From positions 4,663,349 to 4,727,348 of the forward strand of contig JAVLUZ010000141.1 in assembly GCA_036768485.1 (NCBI GenBank): a stretch of 64,000 nt of DNA. Reading direction: 5' to 3'. A program made the translations under genes and the position numbers. The stretch is from Mermis nigrescens. Lineage: Eukaryota; Nematoda; Enoplea; Mermithida; Mermithidae. Positions 22,211 to 35,220 of this stretch are shown one piece after another (positions within the stretch are counted from its first letter, which is position 1; every line of letters starts with the position of its first letter). Under the pieces are notes generated by a model. It was not told the DNA's origin. It ran no database searches and saw only the letters and a list, made by a program, of their open reading frames with translations.

Positions 22211-24807
22211 GTTAGCCTCTTATAAAATTCGTCAAGCATTCGTACTGTGTAAAGAATATATTTTTGAAGAGTTATGTCGTGAAATTTGGGAATCTGGTAA
22301 GATGCACGGGAATAAAATTTTGGCGCAAAAGCACTGTTCAGTTTTTAAACAAATCTCAAGATTTAACCTAAACTTTCTCTTTTTTGTGGGCTTACAATTT
22401 TCGGTATTCACCAATTCCCTCATCGATCTATATCCTAGCTTCTACATTAAATTGCATTCCTTTCATCTAATTTATGAATACGCTGAATTCATTGAAACGA
22501 TATTTAGTGAAGCTCAATTTTCGACCTTTGTAAGAAAAATCGAAACCGATAAATTGAAAGCAATATTAATTTTCCTCTTTGTTATGTATCCATTAATTTC
22601 GATGCGATTTGGTTTATTGTACTAAGTTCATATACGCACAAACATTAAGCTGTAAAAGGGCACTAACAAAACCCTCCGGGAATGGTAAAATCGGAAAATT
22701 TGTTAAGAGGAGGATTATATATGTAACGGCTCGAAATTTTGGGGGTCCCGGCCAATTTTAGGGGGGGGTAAATGACCACCTATTTTTGGCCAAAAATGTC
22801 CAAAAAACGCCTAAAGACGGCCAAAAAATTCGAATTTATCCAAAAATGGGGGGTCAAAAATTATCTGGCTTTTGGGGGATGGGGAAACGTCCGACTTTGG
22901 GTGGGGGATCCGCTATCTTCCCCTCTTACAGGTATGAGGAGAATGCATCTGCTTAGAAAATTAGATAACTGCAGTTTTCAAGCATAGTTTCTGGCCAATT
23001 TCAAGCGCTGCTGCTATTGAACAGTTTTTATTTTCGTTCATTTTTGGTTGATTTTACCCTATTTTTCCTAGAAAATTTCTCCTCCTTCCTTTCTAGGGAT
23101 TTAAATCTCCAACCGTTCCGTATACTTGTCTGAACGTGGCCACAAAAATTATGTCCAAGATGCTAAAGTAGTACCATTTCATGCCTTAAAGCTTTTGGTC
23201 GCTTACATTGTTTATAGCTGCATTTTGCTCTTTCTAGCTAATATTTCAGCCAGACATTTCATCTGAGCCTCCCAGCGGTCTCATTGCATTATGAATGACT
23301 TTTATCTAACAATCGCAGTGTGCTTTTGCTAAGCTGCTATGATTGATTGATCAGGGTTTTGACAATACTTGGAGGGTTCGAATCGAAAAATATTTATCTG
23401 TAAACAAGATTTATTACCAGTAGGGCATAAGTTTACCTTGATAAATAGCTTATATAATTTAAGGTGTATTTTGTTGTTAACCGATCAGAAGAACGGTAAA
23501 CATATAAATGCGTCTGGAAAAGATGGAATGGGATTTATGCTACGCCGTTTTTCATTTAAATCCCTTAGTCCGCGTATTCGATTGCATACGCTCAGCACTT
23601 TCATTTTTAAATGATCAAAATTATTATTCAGACGCAGTTCTTATCAGCTAGTGTTACTTTGTTATGTTCGCATCACATATTTTTGACGTACCTATGAGCA
23701 GATAAGCGTGTTTTAGTATACAATCGTAATCTGGAAACGGCACGGTCTGTCGTTACGCAGCTTTTAGGTTTACCAAAGTTGTATTATTTTTCGCTTATAG
23801 TTCAACTTTGATGCTTTTTACAAATTCATGCAAAACTTGTTTAATTTACGACTGAAAAATAATGAGGAAACGTTTATTGCTTTTCAAATATACTATCTCT
23901 TAAAAGCTTCCTCCGCTTTTTTGCTTATAAAGTAGCGAAACGATGTTAAAGTCGATTCTTTAGATTCCAAATCATCTGTTATTGCATTTCTAATCACCGT
24001 TTTATGTTTACGACTTTGTTCTGCTTCTTTGTTATTTTTTAAGCAGATATTTGAAAGTAACACTGATACCTTCCACGTATTTACACTGGTGTATTTAGGT
24101 TTTTCGGTGCTCACTGTTCAGGTGTTTTTTAATTACTTGACTTACTTGCAGGAAAATAAGTAATAGCTCCCCTTTGCATGATTGCTAGGATACATTTTTA
24201 AAAAACCTCTGTGAATTTATATAAGCATTTAAATAAGTAAACGTTTGTATGATTGCACATATTATATGTACATGTTAACATGAACATACATTTTTTGATC
24301 AGGTGAATACTACATAACTTACGAGATCATAGTTTTGAATCTGCTTTTTGAACCGTTTTGCTATTTTTCTAGCTGTACTCGTATAATCGAATAAATTGAA
24401 TTTTCTTTCTTTAGCTTAATTAATCATTGTATTCTTACTTTGTCGTGTAAAAAATCTTAGACCTTGAATAGGTCTGACTAGTCATTGACGATGTTGAGCA
24501 GTTACAGGTCTTGCTGCTAATACTTTTACACCACCTCTGAGATCATTATAGCCTAGTTGAGCTATTTATTCTAGATTTCTATCCCCGGCGGAACCCTCAA
24601 ATCGGTCAGGCTGTGCACATAGAAGTGTGAATTCTATTTGTATATGAGAAATATGGGGAAAGGTCCACTGCAAGCATAATTTGCCTACCGTTGTGTAAAC
24701 ACTTTCTTTTCAGTCGAAAGGATCCATCCCTTCAGTTTATTATTTTTTCGACATTTTGAATATAATTTTGCTTTAGGGAAGCTGAAATTTCGAGGAATCT
24801 GTTTTAG
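22211..24807. other. Intron with two repeat fragments
   Basis: 22725-22935 is a copy of the GGCTCGAAATTTTGG family (also 42605, 51530, 57600). 22985-23140 resembles the ATGCACA family in reverse (TTTCTGGCCAATTTCAAG...). The rest is unassigned; a 143-codon open frame at 22194-22625 is discussed in the findings. Confidence 0.5.
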
Positions 24808-25935
24808 GCAAGTTCTTCCTCTATAAGCTACGAGCCGCCCGTCAAACGCACGAGATTCGCTCAGAATATGAATAGCGATCGGCTCGATACGCCCCTGAAA
24901 ACATCGGTCGATCAACCATTGATCAGCAGTCTCGTTTCTTCGGTATGCTCCGACGTATTACCGTTCGGGGATTCCGAATACGAATCGATAGAAACCGAAA
25001 AACCGGATACCCTTCCGCCCTTAATCGATATTCAAAGACACTCTGATAATGGCTATTCGAGTGAATGCGAAAACGATTCGGCTCAAAAATTAAAAGCAGA
25101 ATTCGTTCCGCGTTCTAATACCGATTTACGCCGAAAAACGTCGCAATTCAACGATACTCAGGGAAACGCTTCGCTTTGGAAAAATCAGGATAAAAGCGCG
25201 AAGTTTACGGAATCGAGCGCAGCGACCCGTAAATTTGGTGCTATAAAATGTCGATCGACCGGAACGAGCCCCGGATCGTCTCGACGCAATATCGTCAGTC
25301 GCTTCGACGACTCACCCGTTAAAGAATATTACAAAATGTTACCCGATGACGTCACTGATTCGGAAACGGCTTACGTCATCAAGGCGCAGCATCGGCGCAG
25401 CGACAGCGAAAACGGCGGCGCCATCGTCTCGTCGTTTAATCGATATTTTTCGCGCAATATTGACGATTTTCACAATCCGGCGGTCGAAATGACCGACAGC
25501 CTAATGGTCAACGTGAGCGCATCGAAGGAAAATTTAAACGACGAATCGTTGCACGACGTCATCGCCCTATTGGACGAAAACGTCGGGGAGCAAGAACAAC
25601 AGGGTCTCGGGGGCCACGCCAACTTTTTGGCCCTCCAATTGGAACGAGAGATGCAGGAATTGTTTCCGTTCGAAATAGGCACTACTTGGAAGCCGTTCGG
25701 AGGTGGATCAACGAAAAATATCTTCAAAAAGTTGGAAGAGGAAAATGTGGGACGACAACGACGACGGTTGGACTTTCCAGTTGATTCTACGCGTCATCAA
25801 TCGTTCAGCGACGCTAGCAGCGAAATGAGCGCCGACGAGAATAGGGAAAACGTTTCGCGGTTGATAGACACTGAAAAAATCGCTTTGAAAAGACGTCTTC
25901 CCAGCCGTGGCATCAAGTTGCATTTGGATCAGAAA
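24808..25935 (+). CDS. Nesprin large disordered-region exon
   Basis: The acceptor is CTGTTTTAG at 24807 and the donor is CAGAAA|GTAATT; phase 0/0; 376 codons, by far the largest exon here. The product is rich in Ser, Asp, Glu, Arg and Asn with almost no long hydrophobic runs. Examples are DNGYSSECENDSAQK, RRNIVSRFDDSPVKEYYKML and SDASSEMSADENRENVSRL. It is therefore probably intrinsically disordered with many possible phosphorylation sites. A more ordered stretch, ANFLALQLEREMQELFPFEI, lies near the middle-to-end. The local base composition is more GC-rich and codon-like than the flanking introns. Membership in the nesprin gene rests on matching phase with both neighbours and on position inside the exon chain. 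Confidence 0.8.
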
Positions 25936-27593
25936 GTAATTTGTTGGTATATTTAAAACCCTTAACGCTTCAGAATTTAATGTTTCCAACCACACCTGAC
26001 AATACCACATTTTCCCCGTCCCTGGACGGACAGAGCCAAAAAATTGAACGTGGAGAAGGGACCATTTGGACGGGGATTAGTTTTGTACAGTAAAGCCTGA
26101 AAATCTACATTTGGGCGTAGACGACTTTTTAACGTAAAAAACCACTTTTTTGGACCTGTCAAACCCATTTTTAGATCTGGACACACTGTTTTCCCTTTTG
26201 TACAAATTCTTCGATTTTTTGTACAATCGATAAATCAGCCAAAAGCTGCCTATACTTTGTGTACAAAGATAAACAAAGATTCCAAAAATCATTGCTCAAG
26301 CCTCAAAATCTTTCTCCCGTACAAAAATTTAAGAAACAGTGCCTGGAAAACTACTTTTTAGTTAAACCAACCACTTTTCCAAACTTCTTAACCATTTTTT
26401 GAACCACGACAGTCAATTTTCAAAGCTGGACAGGAAGTTTTTAACCTTGTAATTGGATAACCCCTTTTTGAACCAAGACAACCACCTGTTATTTGAAAGG
26501 TTGGACGGGGAGAACCATTGACCATTATTCAGATATGTTTCCAACAACGTTGTCTTGAACGTTCAAATCATTAATATATGAAGTAATGCCAAAACGAAAA
26601 TGGCTTAATTTTCACCTAAATGCTGGAAAATGTGGATAAATTTTCATTCAAACTTAGTAAAGTCCTTGGCTAAATATGTCATTACGAATATTTTGGCGTT
26701 TTATTAAATCGTCAGTTTTTTGAAGTTGGTGTCGCTTTGCCTCTCAAAATTCTTCTTGTATGTTTACAGTAAAGTTAGGTACTTAGTGATCGAAGTAGCG
26801 TAATGCAATAAGCCTAAAACACTTCATCGAAAAAATTTTTTAGCATGAATAATACTAAATGTTAATTTCAGATTTATCAAGCCTGAAATACAAAAACAAA
26901 TTTGATGTTTGGTCAGAAATCAGACTTTTTATCAAATTTCGATTGAATTTTAAAGGATACCTACTCTAAAATTTGACTAGATTCCAGTTTATTTCTTTCT
27001 CCTCTAAAATGCTTGGAAACTTTCTTATTTTTAGGCTGCTAGCTGTGCTTCTGTTCATTATTGCTTTATTGTGTTGTCTGTGCATGATAATCTCTTCAAA
27101 ATATGTATATTGCTTCAGATTTACTATTTTACTCTTCGAACAGAGTGCATATTGACGCGGCTTTATTGCCAGAGCCAGCGCCTATATTCAAATTATACCT
27201 TGTTGTCATACATAGCAGTTTTATTCCTATAGACTTTATATTCTGACAAGAAACGTCTTTATTGGTAGGGCAGGAATCAAAAATGTATTAACGTACCACA
27301 AGAGTTATGAGCAAATTTCATGCTATGAAACAATCGGGCGTAAATTGCTATAATTGAATTTGTCTATCACATTACACTAACATAAGCAGAGACGTCGTCT
27401 TGTTCAGCTTTGGTGAAAAATAAGCGTTTTTTGACAAGTAAAATACGTTTATAGTAAAAGGGTATACTTGTTAGTTGGTTGAATCTAGACACCGACTCAA
27501 TTCTTTAGAATTTTGACTTTGTTCCAAAATTGAGTCAGAGTCAATGAACACGACATTCAAAAAATGCTAATATAATTGGTCTTCTCCGTTTAG
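25936..27593. other. Intron with one TACAAAG-variant repeat
   Basis: 26185-26345 is the short TACAAAG variant (ACACTGTTTTCCCTTTTGTAC ... AAGAAACAGTG), like 12028-12192. On each side (25980-26180 and 26345-26520) are degenerate tandem lines built on ACCACTTTTT.AACC. Nothing else assigned. Confidence 0.45.
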
Positions 27594-28037
27594 CTTATTG
27601 GTCATTCGTTCGGGCATTCAGCGCGCCGATGTGATTCGTTAAATAATTGCTTGGAGCACAGTCGTCCACTGAGGACGCCAAATCGTCGCACACACAAAGG
27701 CAAATCGGTCCGTAAATCACATTCATGCAGTCGTGCCTTATCCGAGTCGCCCAATTTTTTCGCAATGAAGTCACGTGATTCCGATTGCGTTAAGATCCAA
27801 TACGACACAACTTCATCATTGGCTGACGTCATTGAGCTCAGTGCTATTTCACCCATTACCAATCATGGAAAAACCAATGATGCTGAGCAGTTTATACTCT
27901 ACAGTACCCCAAACGCCACTCCTGATGCTTATTCTCTTGAAAACCGCTGCGAAACGGATATATTTTCGTTGGGTGCTCGATCGTGCACAGAAAGCGACCG
28001 ATCAGATTCATTGTATTATGAATGGGACGATTATAAG
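27594..28037 (+). CDS. Nesprin disordered-region exon
   Basis: The acceptor is CTTCTCCGTTTAG and the donor is TATAAG|GTAACC; phase 0/0; 148 codons. It begins LIGHSFGHSARRCDSLNNCL and ends DRSDSLYYEWDDYK. It is Ser/Arg/Asn-rich with scattered acidic patches, continuing the disordered segment of the previous exon. The YYEWDDYK end resembles the short aromatic/acidic motifs seen before the last spectrin repeats of nesprins, but that comparison is from memory. A CAG at 27619-27621 is a competing acceptor, but it would enter in phase 1 and break the frame. Confidence 0.75.
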
Positions 28038-28195
28038 GTAACCTGACTTATTGACTCAGTGCTGAGATTGTAGCAATTTTGAATTTGTACCCTTTTCCAT
28101 TCTTTTTGGCAAACACGGCGTTCAGTTAATTTTAAATATTGTGGATTCAAATGAATAATATGCATACTGTGTAGATGTCAGGAAGAAGCGCATGC

Positions 28196-28470
28196 TAGGA
28201 CCATACATGGGCAGCACCAAAATTCTGGGGTGCAAGATTTGGACCGTACATGGGCAGCACCAAAATTTTGGGGGCGCAAGATTTTTCAAAGGTCAAAAAA
28301 TGGTCTTAAAAATGGTGGTATGGCGAAAACAACACAATTTTTCAACGTTTCTCATCGAGCACTATCCAGTAGCATCACAAAATTGCGAAAAAACAATTGA
28401 ATTCTGGAGGGTGTTTTGGTTTCTGGGGAGTGTGCAAACCTCTAATCCCTCCGCCCATGTGTGGCTAGGA
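28196..28470. repeat. CATGGGCAGCACC-family repeat
   Basis: The left edge CCATACATGGGCAGCACCAA is duplicated (28200 and about 28247). The right edge CCCATGTGTGGCTAGGA is roughly inverted to it. The interior AAAATGGTCTTAAAAATG block also occurs at 13620-13640 inside the hAT element. Confidence 0.5.
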
Positions 28471-28517
28471 CTCCAGTTGGCACATAGTAAATATTAAAAT
28501 AGTAATTTTTTTGGCAG

Positions 28518-28545
28518 ATATTTCCTAATGAAATTAATTTAATCT
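28518..28545 (+). CDS. Nesprin 28-bp microexon
   Basis: The acceptor is TTTTTTTGGCAG and the donor is ATCT|GTAATA. Entering in phase 0 it codes IFPNEINLI and leaves one base, exactly the change needed between 28037 (phase 0) and 28791 (needs phase 1). Without it the flanking exons do not join in frame. It is supported by splice signals and phase only, because the peptide is too short to recognise. Confidence 0.55.
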
Positions 28546-28790
28546 GTAATATTGGTTTTTATCATTTTCTCAGGTTTATGCTTCCAAAAATAGATGAAAA
28601 AGTAAAAAAGTATTTGTGGGCTCGGAGTCGCTGTCAAGTTTTCGAAGTGACCTCTCTATAAACGTACATTGTATGTATTTGGGTCTAAAACTATAGATAT
28701 CTTTAGACAGAAATACGCTATATTAGTAAGCTGCAGTCTGCATCACGCTTTCTTTGAGTTAATGCCCTAAATGTACTCCTTAATTTACAG

Positions 28791-28900
28791 ACTTTGTAGT
28801 GGAGCACTTAAACTACGATGAACTTGTACAAAAGCTAGAACGATTTAAAATACAACTCAGAAAGCTATTTGGGTGTGATACGGCCCAAACTGTCATTGCA
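28791..28900 (+). CDS. Nesprin exon (helical)
   Basis: The acceptor is CCTTAATTTACAG and the donor is ATTGCA|GTTTGT. It enters in phase 1 and leaves in phase 0. It codes FVVEHLNYDELVQKLERFKI, then QLRKLFGCDTAQTVIA, a clear amphipathic helix. The other two frames contain stops close to the acceptor, which fixes the frame. It joins in phase to 31332. Confidence 0.65.
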
Positions 28901-29149
28901 GTTTGTAGGATTCCGCCACATCTTGACCAAAAACGTCAAAATAAGAACTATATGTAGCAGGAATGCAGAAAGATAAGATACATAATTTTATTTTATGCTT
29001 GATGAAATTTTCAGAATTTCAGCCACAAAAGGCGTGTAAAACATTTAATTTGCTATATCTTCGGCTTAGGTGCACAATGTCAAACTTTCAGGGAAACCAA
29101 AAATTACTAGATATCTTTGTGCTTCGCAAAAGCGGCTCTATAGTCCTTC

Positions 29150-29470
29150 CTTTTGGGATCAGAAAATTAGCTATATAGCCTGTTTGGTCTCAGAAAACTA
29201 GCTATATAGCCTTTTTGATTCACAAACATAGCTATGTAGTCTTTTTGGACTAAAATAGCTATTAATCCCTTTTTGAAGTCGAGAAAATAGCTATATATCC
29301 TTTTGGAACTCAAAAAAGACAACTAAATAGCATTTCTGAGCTCAAAAAAGACTATATAGCTAGTTTTCTGAGCCCAAAACAGGATGTACAGCTAATTTTC
29401 TGAGCCCAAAAAAGGCTATACAGCAATAGTTTTTAGGCCCAAAATCGCTATATAGCTATCAGTTTTTCAA
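29150..29470. repeat. GCTATATAG degenerate tandem array
   Basis: About nine units of roughly 33 bases alternating AGCTATATAGCC-like cores with TTTTTGGGCTCAGAAAA-like spacers, the same array type as 3540-3780. Several units are inverted relative to others, so strand folding is possible. Confidence 0.65.
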
Positions 29471-29765
29471 AGCACAGGGGGGTAATGCCCCTCCTCACCC
29501 CTATGCTCATATATGATCTTCGCCCTATAAATCATTGTGTATAGTCCAAATGTGACCACTAAAATCATTTTACAAATGTCAAAATCTCAGTCTCATATGA
29601 AAATAAAAGTTTGCTCGGAGTAAACCTTCGTCATAATTTTATTTCTCCATTGCCTAGTTTGAGATCAACCATGATTTTTTAAAATGTATTTTCAATCTTA
29701 ACATGAAACAGTTTATGAGTCCGTTTTATTTAATTCATCCTGAACGGTATTCTTATCACCTAAAA

Positions 29766-30075
29766 ACAGTGTTTTTTGCTCAGTGCAAATTTGTTTGGCC
29801 TCGTGCATAGAAAATTCTGGCAATTCATGACGGCGCAACTGAGGTTAAGTCGTGTAAGAGATGTTGATTTTTAAACAACAAAACGACTTTTAATGATCAG
29901 ATATCCCGAAATTCCAGCACTTCGCGCCGGTAATGTTAAAATATTTAATTTTCTTTACATTAGCGACTACCTGTATAAATTTTTAGTGTCGTTCATCACT
30001 TTTGTACTGACATGCTTATTCCATTACAAAATTAACATAATCAGATTTGGTTTCGCTTTTTAATTTTTTCAAAAT
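29766..30075 (+). mobile_element. Truncated TGCAC-family element
   Basis: Starts CAGTGTTTTTTGCTCAGTGC and follows the first 330 bases of the element at 4898, including the hairpin position (CAGCACTTCGCGCCGG near 29925) and the TGACATGCTTATTCCATTAC block. The right half and right end are missing. Confidence 0.65.
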
Positions 30076-30254
30076 AGTCCACTAAAGTTTGAACCTTCGA
30101 TTCCACACAATTCCGTTCTCATGGGATGCACAACAACCTTCGAACGCGCAGTAGTGGCATCACTTTTTCTTCAACAAAGATTGGGTGAATGCTGACTGAA
30201 TCATATGAAAATGCATCAAAATGAAGTCTTTCATGGATGGAAAGTCTATACAGG

Positions 30255-30426
30255 CAGGCACGTAGCTGTGGGGGAATGGGGGGTCCGGACCCCCACAATT
30301 CAGAAAAAAAACGGAAAAATAGGTTTGGTGTTGGTCACACGCCACCCCGAAATAGTATCAAGCATAGACCCCCCAAAATTGGTGTTGGTCTCCCCCCCAA
30401 AAATAGGAGGGCCAGCTACTTGCCTG
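30255..30426. mobile_element. Short hAT MITE, CAGGCACGTAGCTG ends
   Basis: 172 bp with inverted ends CAGGCACGTAGCTG and CAGCTACTTGCCTG and a perfect 8-bp duplication TATACAGG (30247-30254 and 30427-30434). Related to 44864-45047. The centre is rich in C runs (GACCCCC). Confidence 0.85.
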
Positions 30427-30434
30427 TATACAGG

Positions 30435-30760
30435 CATGCGTAGTTTGAGAATTTAATGGGTGAAATCGAAAACATTTATATAAAGTGCCTTTGTTTGACT
30501 CAAAAACGATTGTTATGCGTCAAAACCGTCGTTTTTTGGCGTTCTGTCCTAGGACGTAAAAACTTGAAAAATGAAAATGTCAAAAAAGTGTTTTAAAAAT
30601 TCGAATGAATTGAGCTAAATATTGTCAGAAAGGGACGAAAATTTGACACTTTTGAGCAAACAGGCAGCTAAACACGCTTAAAACAGCACCTTTTCTGCGA
30701 ATTTTTTTAGAAAATCGCGAATTTCGGGGAAAATCTCCCAAGATCATCTATCGTTCCTAT
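30435..30760. repeat. GGAATTCTGG-family repeat copy
   Basis: Same block order as 31783-32150: AAAGTGCC, GTCAAAACCGTCG, GACACTTTTGAGCAAACAGGCAGCTAA, and the end CCAAGATCATCTATC. Confidence 0.5.
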
Positions 30761-31331
30761 ATCTTAAGAACGTTAGGAGATGCCCGAAAATAATGAAATT
30801 TTTTAAACTCTTCTTTACGTGATCTATACCACGGTGGAAAAAATTTCAAAAAAATCGATATTTTTCTACTCGATTTGAGACTTGGATATGAAAAACTGTC
30901 GTTTAATCTAGCTGCATGACTATAATCTATTTGCATGACTAATTGTAAAAAAATGCAAAAAAATAATCCGGTAATTTTGACATATTTACCATTTTTAAGT
31001 CAATTCTGGGCTTCTGTGATAAGAAATATACTAAAAAATAAGAATCCTGGAAAGTTTTTAGTTTAGAACCTCAAAAATGTGCTAAAAACTTGTCTTGGCT
31101 GTCTTTTTAGTGGACTTCAAGAATTGTTAATTTTTTCCTCTGGGGGACCCTTGTGGAAAATGAAAATATTTTTCATCTCATAATATTGAAAAAATTTTTG
31201 GTGAATGTCTGACGGAAAATGTCCGAGAAAAACGTTAAAGAAAGGCGTCTTGTATATGTAAGACGAGTATACGATACGATAAATGTGTAGTCTTGCTTGG
31301 CGAAGTTTTGAATCCCATTTTTTCTCTTAAG

Positions 31332-31502
31332 CCTCCTAAGCACTGCGAATATGGCAGACCAGAACGCAAACTCGAAGATTCTAATTTGACTGATTTCGGC
31401 GATGATTACAGAATATGGATAGATTCAACACCGCCCAGTGCTCGGAGCGATTTCAATGGAAAGCTTCGTGTTGCTAGAGCACATTCATTTGCTTGTCCAT
31501 CA
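31332..31502 (+). CDS. Nesprin exon (linker)
   Basis: The acceptor is TTTTTTCTCTTAAG and the donor is CCATCA|GTAAGA; phase 0/0; 57 residues. The sequence PPKHCEYGRPERKLEDSNLT through DDYRIWIDSTPPSARSD to HSFACPS is polar with aromatic spots and no heptads. It is a linker between the disordered region and the last spectrin repeats. Clean splice signals at both ends support it. Confidence 0.75.
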
Positions 31503-31782
31503 GTAAGATAAATGAATTCATCTGATATTCTGTACCTACTCGGTTAGCATGTATTAAAAAATACCTTATTTATTGCCATACGTTTTGAAGTGAAAAGTGT
31601 TTCTTTTATCATACGACAGATCAGTCCCAGAATAATTTGTCTGCTTTTTGTTGTGTTGGCTTCGGTTGATCCGTGCTTAAAATCTCTTACTAGTCGAATG
31701 ATTGGTTTTTTACCGTTCTTTAATATGTTATAATTGCTGTTGTATGCTTTATTACGTTTTTTACACTCTTATCCATACATCC

Positions 31783-32150
31783 ATACATGCATAGGATGGG
31801 AATTCTGGGAGGAATTATAAAGTGCCTTTTGAGCCCAAAAATGGTAGGTGCGCGTCAAAAACATCGTTTTCAGCGTTTCTGACGATGCTCTATCTTTCTA
31901 GACGTAAAAAATTTCGGAAAAAAAACAAAAAAAGTCGAACAAAATGTAGTCACAACATGAGTGTAATGGCGCGAAGCGCCCAAAATTTGGCTCTTTTGAG
32001 CAAATAGATAGCTAAAAACCATTAAAAAACATCTTTTCAACAAATTTTTAGAAAATCATTGGTAAATTTCGAAAAATCGCTATTTCGGGGGAGTGAAAAA
32101 TTCTGGGGGATGAAACCTCCCCCAAATCCTCTCTTCAAGATCATGTATAC
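31783..32150. repeat. GGAATTCTGG-family repeat copy
   Basis: Left GCATAGGATGGGAATTCTGG, right CAAGATCATGTATACTC, with the hairpin TGGCGCGAAGCGCCC at 31967-31981. It lies about 280 bases after the nesprin exon 31332-31502. Confidence 0.6.
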
Positions 32151-32819
32151 TCGCATCTATTACATATATTTTTAAGGAAATTTCATTTGCACTGGTTAGC
32201 CATTTTGCTTATTTTGACTGCTCTTACTTTATACCTGGTTGAACGTATTCAAACTCCTAGCATTACCTAAGCTTTTTCGCTAGTTAAAGTGTCTGCATTG
32301 CATTATCTTTTCGTGAATTTCGTTTTGCTACTAGCATAGTATTTCCAATCCTTTTCTACGACTTCTAACGATTTTATTGGTTTTCAAGATTTGTCATGTA
32401 GCAATTTATGACAGAAAACGAGGATTCAGTCAGCTTTAATCACGAGTTTAGTACGCTCCAGATAACTTAACTTAAATTCTAATGCTGATCGCTTTCTTTG
32501 TTTCTATGCCTCAAGTTGTGCAGCCCGCTGAATTGGCTGATAACTGGTTTGCATCTGCGTGTAAGTTAAGGCAATATGTGATAGATACATAATTATTAAA
32601 TAAGTAGAATTCGCTTATGATTTTATGAGTGGTACGCAAGAATGTTAATATATTTGAGTTTATACATATTGTCACACATGCACACTGGGGGTGTCCCCTT
32701 TGCCACGACTTTTTGAAAGCCATACCTCTCTCAGGCCGGTTAGGGACCAAACCTATTGTTCGAACCACGAAAAAGCGTAAAATGACGCTTTTTCGTTGTT
32801 GGAGCAAAAGATTTGGTGT

Positions 32820-32834
32820 ATATATATATATATA
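32820..32834. repeat. (TA)n microsatellite, left piece
   Basis: A short pure TA run directly before the element at 32835. With 33995-34119 and 35129-35216 it appears to be one original TA array now split by two insertions. Confidence 0.8.

Positions 32835-35128
<2,294 letters not shown>

Positions 35129-35216
<88 letters not shown>
35129..35216. repeat. (TA)n microsatellite, right piece
   Basis: About 44 TA (AT) units after the element at 34120-35126. Confidence 0.95.

Positions 35217-35220
<4 letters not shown>

Noticed and set aside
28574..28660. Strong acceptor (TTTATCATTTTCTCAG) with open frame FMLPKIDEKVKKYLWARSRC
   Set aside because: Requires phase-2 entry, which neither 28037 nor the microexon 28518-28545 provides, and no good donor. 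Kept only as a remote alternative.
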